A stretch of 64,000 nt of DNA from Antennarius striatus (GCF_040054535.1 NC_090798.1:2484501-2548500); one strand, 5' to 3'. Positions 23,783 to 37,679 are shown, counted from the first letter of the stretch. Notes: generated from the letters alone by a model not told the origin. Program-made: numbers and translations.

Positions 23783-26373
23783 CTACACGGACGTCTCCGA
23801 TTGGAGCTTCATGACGAACTTGTGGCTTTTGGGGTCGATGAATTTCTCCCCCAGGCGTAGGAATGGGAGGGGGGTCACCGTCACCACCAGGGAGAAGTCC
23901 AGGCGTCGGAGGGAGAACACCTGGTCCTGACGCAGCGCAGCGGTCACCGGCTGCTCACTCACAAGCGTCCAGTGGCGGCCCCTGCTGGTGGCATCCAGGT
24001 ACTGGAGGGTGGGACCCGGGCTGAGGTACCGCTCGAGGAACGCCTGAGAGTTGAGTTAGAATCAGTTTTCTCTGTTGAACGAAGCCGATTGGACCGTTTT
24101 TTAGCTTCTTTACGCCTCCGTTTTGCGTTCTTACCTTGGGGGTCATGTTGTGCGTGATGCAGAACTGCAGGTGGTTGATGATGCTCTCCATGGTGTGGTA
24201 AGACTGCTGCCTGGTGGCGCGGAGGTACTTCTGCATGGCTCTAGCCATGGGGGCAAAGATGGCCTGAGCCGCCTCCCTGGGGTCCATCGTGTCCCGCAGG
24301 TGTTTGGCCGGGAACGCGGCCTCTTCTTCCTGGTGACGCCTGATGTGGGTGAAGGCTTCCTCTACCGCCACCACCAGTCTGGGAGGAGAAGCTGCAGAAT
24401 GAGACTCAGGTGTGGCTTCTAGGACTTTAAACTTTAGCTACAGTCGGTTGACCAAAAACAAACATTTAATTTAATCTGAAAATAAAATTTTAGACGCTTT
24501 AGCGACAAGTTTGCTTCGTTCCGCGTCTTCGCGAGGAAACGTCCCTCACCTGGACTTGCGTTTGCGGACCCGTCGCTCCAGCTCCGCCTCCTCGTAGTAG
24601 TACTCGCTGTGGGAGTTGTCTCTTTTCCGAGCGGCAGCGGCAACCATGGATCTGGATTGGTCCGTGGAGTTATTGGTGCCGTTGTCTGCAGAACCGAACC
24701 GTCGTCAGGCCGGGCGATCCAGAACATGTACGATCATTTTCTTATCAGTTTACCTTCACTCAGGTTGTAGACCTTGAAGGAAGACGTCTTCTTGGACAGG
24801 ATGGACTTGGGTAGGTTGAGCAGGGCGGGGTTGTAGACGGGGAAGTCTCTGTAGTACTGATCCAGAACCCAAACCGCTGCCCGCTGAATGCTGGGTTTCA
24901 CAAGATAGAAGAGGGAAAACTGTTCTAATATCCGGTTTTAGGGCAAAAAACTGAATCTGGTGGTTTCATGACCTCTCGATATGCAGATGAAGGAAGTGGC
25001 GAAACTGTTGAGGTGGAAACATGTAACCCCAACACCTACTAGACCACATGACTGAGAAAGAGAATGTTTGATATTCAACAGAAGTGAAAACAGGAGGTAG
25101 AAGGGATTGTACGTTAAAAATCAGCCAACAGGAAACAGGAAACGACCCCCCGGCGTAGCGCCGATGCTCACCTGAGGTAGCCCACGTTGTAGAAGCGACT
25201 CGCTCCGTCGGTGCTCCTCACCACTTTGAGGCAGAACGCCGGCTGCAGGTGTCGCACCTCCAGCAGCAGCAGCGACAGGTACTGGATGAACAGCAGCGCG
25301 TCCACCAGAGAGGCAGCGTATCCCACAATCCCCCTGTAGTCCGTCTCTCGGGGCTCCAGCACCCGCACCCCGTAGAACAACCAATAAGAAGCCACGAACA
25401 GGAAGACCAATGCCAGCAGGAGGCAGCGCAGGATGAAGAAACGCGGCAAAACGGCTCTGGGGGGTCGGAGGAAAAGCGTCCAGGTGGAGATGAGGAGGAT
25501 GAGGAGCTTGAAGGCCAGAGAGATGTAGAGACCCTCGCACGGCGTGCCGCAGGGCTCCAGGGAGTCCCGCCACAGGAGCTGAGGGAGTGCCAAGAAGGCC
25601 AGAGGTGTGGCCAGGGCGAAGACCCCCAGGACGGCGGCTAACGCCGGGCCGAGGTAACGGCGGCACCGCGGCGGCGACAAATCCTCGAGGTCCTTGGCGA
25701 TCAGCGTCAGGTCCTCGTTGGAGATGCTGTCCACGGACGTGCCGGTGACCACCGTGGCGGTCTCGCCCCAGTTGTCGTCCTGAAACGAGACGAGCGTGGG
25801 TGACACACGGCCGGACATCAGTCACACGGTTCATTCGTGAGGAGCGAATCGAACCCTGTCGTCTCCTCTGGCAGACTCCGCCTCCAGCAGCGACTCCGTC
25901 GGCGGCTTGACGGACGCCGATTTATCTCCACGGACGCCGACGTCGCGAGTCTTCGAGCGATGCCTGTCCCTCCTGTCCCTGGAGAGGAACGCAAAACGAA
26001 CCGACAGGTTCACCGACACACACGAGGTAACTTCAATTTATTAATTTAATCAATCTGCGGCAGTTTGTCAGTTAGGAAAATTTAAAGAATTTGAGAACTG
26101 ATCCACTGAATTTAATCCAGTTCAGATTTATGATCCGGCAAAACAAGCAAAAAAAAACAAAGGAACTGAATCAACAGCATAATAATCATATAATTCAATT
26201 CAATTCAAAAAACTTTATTAGTCCCAAAGGGGCAATTGAAGGAATTTCCGAGAAAGAACAAGTAAATTTATAAAGAGTAAATCCCGATCTGACGTCGACT
26301 ACCTGTATTTGCGGGAGGTTCTCGAGTGCGACGACTTGTAGGAGTATCCCGAATACGTGGAGTCGTTGTCCAT
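23783..26373 (-). CDS. vangl2: Van Gogh-like planar cell polarity protein, seven coding exons
   Basis: Four-pass membrane core component of planar cell polarity (Wnt/PCP), partner of Prickle and Dishevelled. Exons on the minus strand: 26373-26303, 25978-25855, 25779-25172, 24890-24754, 24685-24550, 24378-24135 and 24043-23783; phases close to about 526 aa, near the usual 521. The N-terminus [20 protein letters not shown] and the Ser/Arg-rich [10 protein letters not shown] segment are Van Gogh hallmarks. Exon 3 carries the DDNWGET motif, four TM segments and [15 protein letters not shown]. Exon 6 has [12 protein letters not shown] and [11 protein letters not shown]. The C-terminus is the PDZ ligand LQSETSV. 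Shared residues and the 1q23-like neighbours favour vangl2 over vangl1. It is more divergent than I would expect for a fish vangl2 orthologue (for example after AFLERYL and in TM1), so a teleost-specific paralogue is possible. Introns are short; the second is about 75 bases. Confidence 0.9.
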
Positions 26374-26574
26374 GTCGAAGGCCGGCGGTGGGCAGCGAAC
26401 CCACACCCCTCCTGCTCCCGGGCCGCCGCCGCCTTTCTCCCAGATGACGCCCAGCTGGCGATCACCGACGGACTTGGAGGTGAGAGCCAGAGGGAGGCAC
26501 AGCAAGTCCACTTTAGTCCTGAAGGAATCTATCTTGGAGGCCTTTGTGGGAGGAAGAGGAGAGGGAGGAAGACG

Positions 26575-26613
<39 letters not shown>

Positions 26614-28077
26614 GGGAGTGAACGGGAGAGAGGCAGGAAGAGAAATGTGGCGAGAGGGCAAGGTGCAAGACCATTTGTCATCTGGAGACCCAAACAAAAG
26701 CATCTCGGAGGGAAAGGCACCAACGAAGAAGAAGAAGAGAGACGGCATTGTCAAAACGTTGGCAGTTCACGGTGTGTGAAAGTGTGTGTGTGTGTGTGTG
26801 TGTGTGAGTTTCAGTCCCACAGGATGGAACGACTCCCATTCCCCCACAGGGAGGGAGTTTTATGAGAGAACTCAAGTGATTTGCCCCCCCAGTGAGTTCT
26901 CAGCCAATAAAGGGCAATTACGCCAAGATCTATTCTGGGCTACAAGTCTGGAATGGAAGAAGAGCAACGGAGGAGCCTCTAAAATATTCCCGTTTCATCC
27001 TGGAGACATTCCAGACCTCCGCTTTGCTTCCCGTTGGCTGATGGGAACTTTTTGGCGTTCACGTGCGAAACGTACTCACACAGAAACGCCACATTCCCCA
27101 ACGGTCCCCCGTGGTGTCCAAGGGCAACAGAGCTTAACTGCGACAATGGGTATGAATGGGGTGAGAAAGGGCAGGAGGGGAAGGGAGGGGGGGTCAGCTA
27201 CCATAGCAACCAGAACAACTACACCCCTTCCTCCCCCGACCCCCCGACAGAAGACACACAAAACACCAGATCCCAACTTGACTTCATTGCTTTTTGACCT
27301 CTGCGTTTTGTTTCAGGACTAAATTTCAAACTGGTTTATTTCGGAACGCGACCCGGAACAAAATTAGATCAATTCTAATTCTACTATCACTGATCTGTCA
27401 CACATCAGACCAGATAAGTAGAGCAACGAGCGACAGATTGACTTTTATCAACCAGAGTCATTGAAGCTTAAGGGACCGCCCACATTTGTTTGTTTGTTTA
27501 TTTGTCTCAAAAACAGGTTTAAGGTGTGTTATTGCCTGATCTGAGACACGCGATTTCATGGTGACATCATGGTGACATCATCGCCATGATGTCACCATTT
27601 TATGACAGCGAGGTCATAAAAATCTTTAGGAAGAAATAAAAAGTGTTTTAAAAAATGATGTAGAGAAGTTTCTGCATCCCATCCGGTCTGAAACAATCAC
27701 TCCCATCGATCCCACTGAAAAGAATCGATCACCACAGAGCACGTGACCCGCTGGTGAGCAGTAGAGGCTCGCGCCGCACCGGGGATGCTCCCTGGTGACG
27801 GAACCGAAACAAAGCAGGACACGCCCAGAAGGGAGTGACGTCACGAGGAGCTGGCGAGTTAACAGTAAACCAAAAATGATGACGTACATCAGTCTGAAGA
27901 GTCAAAGTGACTTAAAAAAAAAAAAGCACCAACAAGTGTTTTCAAACGTGACGTCAGCGTCCACACTGCTAGCGAAAGTTAATGCGTTATCTGCTAACTA
28001 ATAAATAAAAACTGACAGATGAAGTCGCTAGCCACGGCTCACGTGGGTTACCCAGAATTCCCGCGGGAGCGTCTTAC
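26374..28077. other. Probable vangl2 first intron and 5' region
   Basis: On the minus strand this lies between the start codon exon and a likely non-coding first exon. It contains (GA)n at about 26579-26610, (TG)n at about 26786-26806, purine-rich tracts and a perfect hairpin at 27569-27598. Open frames in it are low in complexity and were not accepted as genes. Confidence 0.5.
27569..27598. repeat. Perfect 13-bp-stem inverted repeat
   Basis: Stem atggtgacatcat, four-base loop cgcc, then the exact reverse complement. A further direct copy of tggtgacatcat overlaps on the left (from about 27559). The stem contains tgacatca, one base from the CRE/AP-1-type octamer tgacgtca. It sits in the probable vangl2 first intron. 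Confidence 0.8.
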
Positions 28078-28340
28078 CTTCCAGCTGAGGGGAAACCGGC
28101 CGCCACCGCAGCGTAACGACCCAAACAAAGTGTCTCCGTCACTTCGTCCCGACCTTCATCTTCCCGCCGCTGTGACGCTCGCGCCCAACCGGAACTTCGG
28201 TCGCTCGTGTGTTCTGTTTCTTCCGCCGGAGCCTCGCGGCTCAAATCCAGTAACCAAAGCCGCACGAGAGGCAGCGACACGCGCCCCGCTCGAGCCCCGC
28301 ATCTGCCGCGTAGCGGAGCGACTCCTGCCTGCAGGCGACT
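28078..28340 (-). promoter_or_regulatory. CpG-rich block with likely non-coding first exon and promoter of vangl2
   Basis: A GC-rich, CpG-dense block. On the minus strand it ends with a consensus donor (GCTGGAAG followed by GTAAGACG) at 28078, and it lies upstream of vangl2, whose coding start exon has no evident promoter of its own. This is inference; the transcription start is not resolved. Confidence 0.5.
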
Positions 28341-31300
28341 TCCGGTAAGGATTTTCAAAATAAAACTATAGCATCGAATATTCAGTATAATTCATTACTA
28401 CTCATCAGTATCAGAATAGCAAAAAGAAAATACAGCGATTACAAAAATTTATGAAGAAAATAAATCATTGCAACACACCTTAGAGATTTGAAATTCTAAT
28501 TCAATCAATAATAATCAAGTGTAACTGTTAGTATATAAATAGATGAAGCTAAATAGTCGTATTTTGTGAACAGAAGATAAATAATGTACTCAGTATCAGC
28601 TAACATTATTAGAATATTAAATATTTTACTAACAATTTTACACATATTCATAAAATATGCACCAAAAACTCCACATCTGACACTTTTATTCAGTTTCTTT
28701 TTAATCTCACAAAAGACTTGAATCTGAGACATGAACTTTTTTTTTTCCTTCTGTGCATCTAAACAATATCACCCACCTTAAAAACAAGGGAGAAGAAAAT
28801 AATTTATACATCCTTTTTTGTTTTAAAATCATATCTACAAAAATAAAATCAAAGATGAGGACTAAGGCTTTACAGAAAACAATTAACATATATAAAACAA
28901 GTGGGTCTGATCTCTCTATATTACATGAGTGAACAAGATTTTTTTTTTAAAAAAAGACAAAATAAAGACATTGAGATGACAGTTTAAGATGTGTGTATTC
29001 ATACAGTAGTTTGCACCGTGCAGGAAAGTTTGTTTGTGCAACATTTTTTTTAAAAAAGGAAACAGTTGTAGCATCTTTTTTCTTTCCCTTTTTACAGCCG
29101 GTTAGAGCCATAACGCTGATGACGATGTTCAAAGTAAATGTATGAAAGATCCAAAGAAACCAAGGTGTAGAGGTAGAAATTGGAGATGAAAAATGCTGTT
29201 AGAGGTGCGAGGAAAGAGATTTGTTGAGAAGAACAAAATCAGCTCAGACCATCATGTTTGAAAACTCTTTACGTTTCATATGTGATGATAGCAGAAGAAT
29301 GTTCTCTCCTGTTGACGGAGTCTCCCACTCTGAGATGTTTGGAAATCAGCAGCCGAAATTAAAAAAAAAAGAAAAAAGAAAATCTGTTCCCTTCAACACC
29401 CCTGAAGAGATATTTCATTTTCGCACAAAAGTTCAAAGAAGAATTCCGCTGTTTTATTTCAGCTGGTGATCAAACCGCTCTTATCTGAAGCTGTGTTTCA
29501 TGAGTTCCTTTTGTTCATATGGGACAGCAGAGTCAAACCTCTATCCATGACCCCTGTAGTGTTTTGAACCATTAGCTGGTAGCGTGTAGATACAGATAGT
29601 TTGAATCAGTTTGTCGCTGCTTTTGATGCTGGTAAAGAGTCTGAGCGTCTCACTGAAGTGTTCCATATTTGAAACCAGCTCAAATAAAACAGTACAGACT
29701 CCGGCCAGCTCGGTTACACTGGTCCACAAAAGAACTTTTCTTTTTTTTTTTAAGGTGTTCCTTCCTTGTAACAGCATAATTAAATACGCGTTTCTGACTA
29801 GCATATTAGAATTAGTTCAGGACAGATAAAACACGTACAGCGCTTAGCTTTGCTGGTTCACTGCATTCAGAAATGTTTCCCAACATCCGAGGACTTTTTT
29901 TTTTTTTTTTTTTTTTGTGCATAAAATCCAAAAACAGTTACAGGGTTAATTCAACATTTTGGGGAATACATGTATTTTATATCCTGTATGATGAATACTA
30001 GTGCTGTGAATGTGCAATTGAATCAACAGTGGCTGGGCTTAGCTTAGCATAAAGACTGAATACAGGGGGAATCAGCTAGCTTAGTGTTATCTTACAGTAT
30101 TGATATCTCCCTAATATCACCTCTTAAAATTAAAAAAAAAAGTTTCGCAAGGTGTTTCCTGTGCAGAAACTTCTTAAAACGTGAGCTTTGGAGGTGCAGG
30201 GAGATGGAATTTACCGAATCTCCATCCTTCATGCTAAGCTAAGCTAACCAGCCTCATACTTAGTGCTCCAAGCGGTGAAAATCTTTGCAAAAATTTCCCA
30301 AAATATCAAATAATCCTTCAAATTATGTGTTTTGTTAACTGTCAAGTCTTAATTTGCGTAGTGAGTGTAACCTAGATACTGTAAAGTTAGATCTCATAAA
30401 GCTTCTCCCTAGAAATATAAGTATGGGGGTGTCACTGGCTTTGGATGTTGGGCAGGTGGATACAAAAACTATATGATTCGACTATTGGTTGAGGAGAGGG
30501 ATCTGCTGCTGGTTCACAGTATTTCCTGGGGGGTATTTACACACAACAACGCCAGATATGGAATACGGCAGCGATTTAATTCTCAAGTGAAGTCCTGAAT
30601 CCACAGTTGTCCCGTCTTTTGTCCTGAATTTCCCCTGGAACACACCCTCAAACGACACGACGTGGACAGAACAGCGGCCTGAGTCCGCTCAGATCGCCCC
30701 TGAAGATAAAACCCGGCCAGCGTTTCAGTAGTACACAGCGCCGAACTGACACCAACAATCGACACGACTCGTGGAATGGTCAATACGCTGCACTGATGCT
30801 TCTAAGCAGCCAATGTAGTGGCTTGAACAAAGGATGAATGTGACGTCAGTCCCCAGTAGAATGACTGTAGTGTTTCTCCTTGTGTGTGTGTGTGGGGGGG
30901 GGGGTCTGAGATGACTGACGAGACAAAAACGATGCACGTTTTCATGTGGTTTCCTAATCCAGTGCAAATACTTGAGCTTTACAGACACAGTCCTTCGGCC
31001 ATGTGAGCGGGTGAACGCAGTGTAAAGCAACCAGTGGCATCTCCAGTCCCTGATTTGTCCGCCGTAGAGAGGACGTGCATAACAGAGGGATGCATTGTGG
31101 GTAAAGTGCAGGGGGTGATGGGTCCCTTGGGTTTCTCTTTAGAACGTTTAAACACTTTTTTTTTTTCCCCGCTCCGTTCCTTCAACCAGATCCTTCAAGC
31201 GAAAATTCGACTCGTTTTTCCTTCAAACTATCCAAACGTTCTGTTCGTTCGATCCGTTCAAACTTTTCTTCAACCTCGTTCGTCGACTTGTCTTCTGCCC

Positions 31301-31478
31301 TTTTTCTTCCTTCATGCTTCCATTCCCGGTCTCCCTTGAAAGTGTGGATGTAGCCAGAGATTGTGCTCACCTCTGAGATCCCAGTGAGTCTGTCCCAACA
31401 ATGGAAATAAAAAAAAAAGAGTACGTAAGAGTGTGTCCATGTGCTGCAATCGACCCCATGACTGCAAGCGAATGTGGA
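28341..31478. other. Intergenic between vangl2 and arhgef11, including arhgef11 3'UTR
   Basis: The right part is downstream of the arhgef11 stop on the minus strand and should hold its 3'UTR; minus-strand AATAAA candidates (tttatt) occur near 29453 and 28686. A degenerate MITE-like repeat lies at 29940-30325. The rest is AT-rich with poly(T) runs and no recognisable exon. Confidence 0.45.
29940..30325. mobile_element. Degenerate palindromic MITE-like element
   Basis: Left end attcaacattttggggaatac, right end tttcccaaaatatcaaataatcc: imperfect terminal inverted repeats. Inside, the inverted pair gcttagcttagca (near 30037) and tgctaagctaagctaacc (near 30232) is typical of an abundant non-autonomous DNA transposon in fish. 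No coding capacity. It appears old, as the two arms differ at many positions. Confidence 0.6.
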
Positions 31479-34400
31479 TCAGAATCCAGTCGACTGAATC
31501 TTGGGTTCGACCGGGCCGGCCTCCTTCCCTGATTGACAAACAAAAACAGATTATTTATTGTGAAGAATCTGAACTGGATCTTCAGCTATAATCTAATCTG
31601 AAACGCGATCTCACCGTCTCCTGAGCCCCGATCCAGAGACGGCGTTCTGGAGACGGTTGCCGACGGACACCGCTGGTCCTCCGACTCTTGACTGACAGAC
31701 GGCTCGGCGATGGTTTTCAGAAGGTTGTGATGGGCGGTCTCTATGTCCTGAAATCAAGTGAAAAAGATGAAGACTTGTAACCATGGAAACAAAACATAAC
31801 AGACAGAAACTTCGTCCAGATCGCCCCACCTGCCTTTGTTCCTGGTTATTAGAAAGTTACAGAAGGTAGCTTTATATTTGTGTTGCCATGGGAACACACA
31901 TGCTCACCTTCAGCTGCCGCAGCTTGCTCATTAACCCCTCGATGGTGAGGAAAATCTCATCCACGTTTTTGATCACATGACTCTGGTGCCCCGTCTGAGA
32001 CTGGCTCGATTCCTCTTCCTGCTCCAGTTGCATAGCTTCTGATTGGTCACGCTGTGGCCCGCGTGGTGGCGCGTCTTCTTCAGGTATGGTCTTAAATAAC
32101 ATCACTTCCTCCTCCGGAGGTTGAGGGACGTCGATGGTGGTGGTGGTGGTGGGGTCGTCGGTGACGCTCTCTCCCTGCTCTGTGGGCATCACTAAGTAGA
32201 ACATGTTCCCTGGAGAAGCGGAACAAATCAAAACGATTAATTTGAGACACCAAAACAATCAATTTCATCAAACCTCTTATTGATAAAGAATATTACATGA
32301 ATGAGCTTGTCTGTCTCGACAGACGGTTATTATTACCCTGCGCGGAGGCCTCGCCTGTCGGCTCGGATGATTGGTCGGAGGGGAGGGTGACATCATCAGT
32401 GATGTCTTCAGGGACAGAAGAAGAAGAGGAAGGACCCGCAACCACAGCTACGCACGGAGGACAGAAGGTGTGACGGAGGAAAGTGTGCCCAAGAGATTTA
32501 TGATCAGAAATAGAGCCAAGGGGGAGGAAGGGGGGGGGTGACATGGACACAGGCGTGATGTTGTGTCGAGAAGAGCAAGCAGACATTAAAAGAGGTGCAA
32601 AGGAACACAATAATGAATCCAAATGCAGAGAAAACATGCAGAGAAAGAAATCCATCAAAGATTAATCGTTAAAAAAAAAAAACCCCAGAAAGAAATCAGA
32701 AAATCCTCCAAAACAAAAGCAAATATTCATCATCAGAAGCACATTTATGACCCAGAAATATTTTATTTTGAAACAACGAATGGCCTGATCTCACGCTGAC
32801 GAGTTAAAGAAAATATATTTGACAACTTTTTATTCTCGTTACCTTTCCTCACAACCTGAAGGCTGGGCGGCTGAACCTCTTCTGACGGCTGAACTTCTTC
32901 CTGTTCCTGAACTTCTTCCTGTTCCTGAACTTCTTCCTGTTCCTGAACTTCTTCCTGTTCCTGAACTTCTTCCGGCGGCCGATCCTCTTCCCATTCGTCG
33001 GTGCTGAAGTTGAGGATGGTCTCCAGCGACTCCGGCCGCTGCCGCTCCGTGAACGAGCTCCTTTCATTGGCCATGTCATTGGTGGGCGTGTCGACGGAAT
33101 CGTGGCTCCATCCGTCCTCTTCCAGATCTCGCAGGATGAGCTGCCTCAGCGTTTCAACTGTAGAGACGTGAAAACATCAAAGAGAGACTGAAATGCTGTT
33201 TAAATGCTTGCTTTGGGTTTTTCTTGTTTTATTACAGTGAAAACTGTCAAATAAAAGATGCTCTTTAATTTTGAGGTCTTCTCACCGTCTTGCAAAGCGG
33301 CCTCCGCCACACAGGCTGCTTTTCTTTCCGTTTGGTCCAAATGCGAGGCGGCCGACAACCCGAAGTCTTCGTTGGAGGAATTCGTCTCCATGGAGTCCGA
33401 CGGGTCGGTCATGGAGTTGTCTTTAAAGATTTGAAACAAAGAAGAAAAATCCTTCAGTATTTCATTTTATGACAAAGCCAGAAGGATGAAAGCTGCAGAG
33501 AGTTTAAAAATTCCCGGTCCCTGATTGGACAGGTGCTCCTTACCTGCGTAGATGTTGTTGCCGCTGGAGACTGGGGAGGCGCTACGTAGACTGGGGGAAC
33601 TACTGTAAATACAAACAATACAATAAAGTAAGGACAGTCCTACTTCATCATCGTCAAAGGTGTTAAGATTTACTCACGATATTGGTATTGATCCATGATT
33701 GATCAGAGGTGATGACCCCCCTGCGATTGTCTTTTCAAGTAAATCTTTCCAGCTGCGCAACAAAAAAGAGAAACATTCAGCAAATCCTGCAGCGCCGTAA
33801 ATAAGAGACGCTCGTGGCAGAAGAACGCGTATTGCTTACGTGTTCTTCTCCGACGACGACCCGGCCACCAGCTCGTACATCTGCCTCTCGGTGGTGCTGA
33901 TGACGTAGAGGGCTTTGTTGTCTGGAGAGAGATCGCGATCAGGATCACCGCCTTAAAACGCGTTCAAACGTTTGCGTTCCCGCATCCTAACCTGTCGCTA
34001 CGGGTCGGACCAGCAGAGAGTCCAGCTTCACCAACGGGCTGAAGGAGGTCTTGCCGTCTCCGCTGCTTCCCCCGCCTCCGCCCAGCCAGCGGGACGGATA
34101 CCTCAGCTGCAGCCGGTCGTCCGGACCCCTCTGCAGGAGGACCAGGCAGTCTGTCAGCAGCAGCGCTTGGATTTCTGATGGGAGAAGCAGAGATGGGATT
34201 TAAAAACGGGCGAGGAACTAATGAAACCGCGTCCGTGCGGAAATACCAACCTATCTGCTTGTCTTTGCTGATTTTCCACGTGAGAGGACCTTCGTGAATC
34301 ATTCTCTTCGTAGACAAATCCAAACTCTGCGAGACAAAAAGTCGCGTCAAACAGGAGGAAAAGCTTCCGCAGCGACGTTGAAATCAAAGCGACCCAGAGG

Positions 34401-36712
34401 GAATCGTCTATTTCGACCACCTTGAACTGAGGGGCGGCGTCCAGCCGGCGCTGGTACTGGCTGAGGCGCAGCCGGTGTTCGGTCTCCCCGACGATCTCGT
34501 TGACGCCCTGCAGTAACCCCCTGCAACACGCCTGGGCGCGCTGAAGCGAGACGAAGTCCGACGAAGCAGCTGAAAGGAAAAGAAACGGGGAGAATTCGTC
34601 TTACGAAATCCGGCACCTGAGCGGGTTGTTGTGACTGAAAAAAGGTTTTGATTTCCTCACCGTCCGTGTGTTTGATGATGTTCTCCAGCAGCAGCGGGTA
34701 CTTGGTGAGTCGCTGCATCTCCGACACCAGCAGGTCTTTGAGCTGCAGCCTCCGACAGTGAGGACTGGCTTCACACTCCTAGACAAAACGTCAGACACAT
34801 GAGTGCAATCAAACGCAAGGTTTCTGTAGCTGTGTGTGTGTGTGTGTGTGTGTGTATACCTGGATGATGTGAGAGAAGCGAGGGTCTTTGCGTCGTTTGT
34901 TCTTGATGAGCTCGCGGGCCTGAGACTGCTGGCTGCACAGCTGCGACGCCTGTTCCTGAAACTCCTCCCCGGCCGCACCTTCGAACTTGGAAAAAAAAAA
35001 AAAAAAAAAAAAGAACGACTGTGAACACCCCTCCGCGCCACGCCGGCGATAAAGATCGAAGATAATTGATTTCGCTCACCCTGGCCAGCATGATGTCGCC
35101 GATGTCCTGGACGACGGGCGCTTCTCGGCGCTTCTTCATGGCCTCGCACAGACTCGCTTGCAAAGACATTCGACGTTAAACCGAAACACAACAAAAGCGA
35201 TCTATTTCCTGTCACCCGTGCGCCGCGTCGCGTTAATAAATTAAAGCTTAGAACACATATTGACTCAGTAAAGCTGTGATTGCAGCAAACAGTTCCCGCC
35301 TTTCCTTATTGACTTGGGGACAAACAGCTGAAGAGACGTTGACTCAGAAAACAACTGGTTTCAACTGCGCAAACAGGAGGAGACAAAAAGCCCAAACGCA
35401 GCGACATGGAAGCCGATCAATTTCCTGTGTTTGAACGCGTCGGGGTTTCCTCGTTACCGTCGACACATGGGAGATAAGATTTATATCTAAAAACAGGATT
35501 TTATGCTTTCCAGATATCCGACTTAACAACACACTCACCGTGGAGTTCGTAGACTTGAGGCAGGTTGGGGAAGATGCACGCCAGCTCGTCAGAGTTGAGC
35601 ACGGATCTCATCTTTTGGAAGAAGACCTGATCCAGGACCCTCAAGGTCCGCAGGTGGGACACCTCGGTGGTGAAGAGCTCTGATGACGAGGAGCGAGGAT
35701 CAGCATCGCCACACACTGGGATTTAACACGGAACACTGATCGAGGTCGTGACCCGTACCGAATATGACGGCCTGCCGGTCCACCTCCCTGGGACTGAGCG
35801 TCGCCAGCAGCTGAGGGGAAACCGTGTCCTGCCAGTTCTGACCGTCGTACGCCTCGTCCTCCAGCGCCGCCGCGTCCGGCAGGAGCGCCAACGGCGACTC
35901 CACGCTCCTGCAGAGTCACATGACGTACACGGACACACAGACGAATGATTTCACGGTCCACGAGTTGTAGAAAAGGCATTTCTATCTGGGAACCAAGCCC
36001 TGATATTTTCTCTCCGCTTAAGTTCCGGTGAGACGATTAGTCGAAGCCGTTTATCGTCTATGGGGGTGACGCGGAGACTCACCTGCGTCTAGAGCGAGGG
36101 GTGTATGGGGGTGTAGGGTTCTCTAGAGACCTGAGTTTGAGAGAGTGGAGAGAGAGACGGCATGAGGGGTAAAGTCTGGGAGATTTTGGGATGTAAAGGT
36201 TGAAACTTAGTTTTGATTTCTGCCAAAACCCGTATCTAATAAAAAAAGAAATCGGAGAAATCAACCGGATTTTTTTTACCGTGCCGAGCTGCTGGACGCC
36301 GATGAAGAGGCGCTGTGCTGCAGCGGCCTGAGTCCCGGCCCCTCCCTCTCCTCTCCGCAGTCCTCCATGTCCACGTCGCTACGGGAACGGGGGACGGACT
36401 CCGTCCCCGTGACGACGCCGCGGCGACGTCCTTCTCCTTGAGCCTTCAAGGACTCGCTCCTCGCCAGACGCACCGAGACGGTCGGGCTGCAGGAGGAAAG
36501 CACGAAGCAAACATTTATACCGAACGGAGGTGACTCATCGCCGACGGCAACCGCCGCTGACAGGTGAGCTGCAGATCTACCTGTCCATGCTGTCTTCTCC
36601 CAGGCTGCTGGAGGAGAGCCTCTGAGAGTCGACGGCATCTCCTCCCTCCTCTCCCGGCGTCTCGGTGTGATTCTCAAACTGCTGAATGATGTTCTTCACG
36701 CTGCCGGGACGG

Positions 36713-36751
<39 letters not shown>

Positions 36752-37633
36752 AGCTGCGTATCGGCGTCAAACACGGCATCAATCTTTCACATGAGGGGTA
36801 ACGTAACAGGGATGGGTCGTTAAAAACTAAAAAAAAATGCAACATATGAGAAATTAAATACCTTCGTTGGGCGACAACGGGACATGGAATGCTACAAAAA
36901 AACAACAACAACAACAAAATAAAGCGACAACAGAATCAGAACGAGACCAAATGAATTATTCCATAAAGTCAAATAATCAATACGAGGACAGAAATAAAAT
37001 CAATAATATCTGACGAGCATGAATGAGTGATAGCATCACGTGTGTGCGAGTTAGCGTGATGCTAACGGGGTGAAGCGTTACAGGCGAGTTGACTTTTCAC
37101 ACATTGATTTTACAGCTTATGTCTATGTGTGTGATTGTGTGTGTGTGTGTGTGTGTGTCTTTACTGGACTGGGATGTGTTCCTGGGTTTGCCGATGTACT
37201 TCAGGATGGGGTTCCTCTTTTTATCCTCTCCATCTTTCTCTTTCTTGGCGCCGGGCAGCTATGGAAACGCGTCATCACGTCAAACCGGGTAATCCCTATT
37301 TATTTACAGATTTACTTTAACCTTAGCAACAACTGTTTATCTCAGTGACATCAGCACAGTTTTTCTTTATTGCTCAAACAGTAAAGGTGCTAAATTCTGA
37401 ATGAGATCATTTCTTTCCCAGCTTTAGATGAGTATCTGACGCGTTCTGACCTTTTTGGTCTTCAGGAAAGCGAGCCACTTCTCCTTCTCTGTGCTCAGAC
37501 CGGGGAACACTTTGGAGTCTCTCAGCTTGATACCTGAGTGTCGCAGGTATAGCAGCACGGCTGACGCCAGAGGGGAACTGAAGGGGCGGAGAAAGAAAAG
37601 GGCAAACATGCGAGCAAGAGAGGGGGGCCACAA

Positions 37634-37679
<46 letters not shown>

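Noticed and set aside
25121-25834. A 237-codon open frame on the minus strand over vangl2 exon 3
   Set aside because: It is a frame shadow of the GC-rich vangl2 exon; the other frame gives a clear Van Gogh protein with correct phases.
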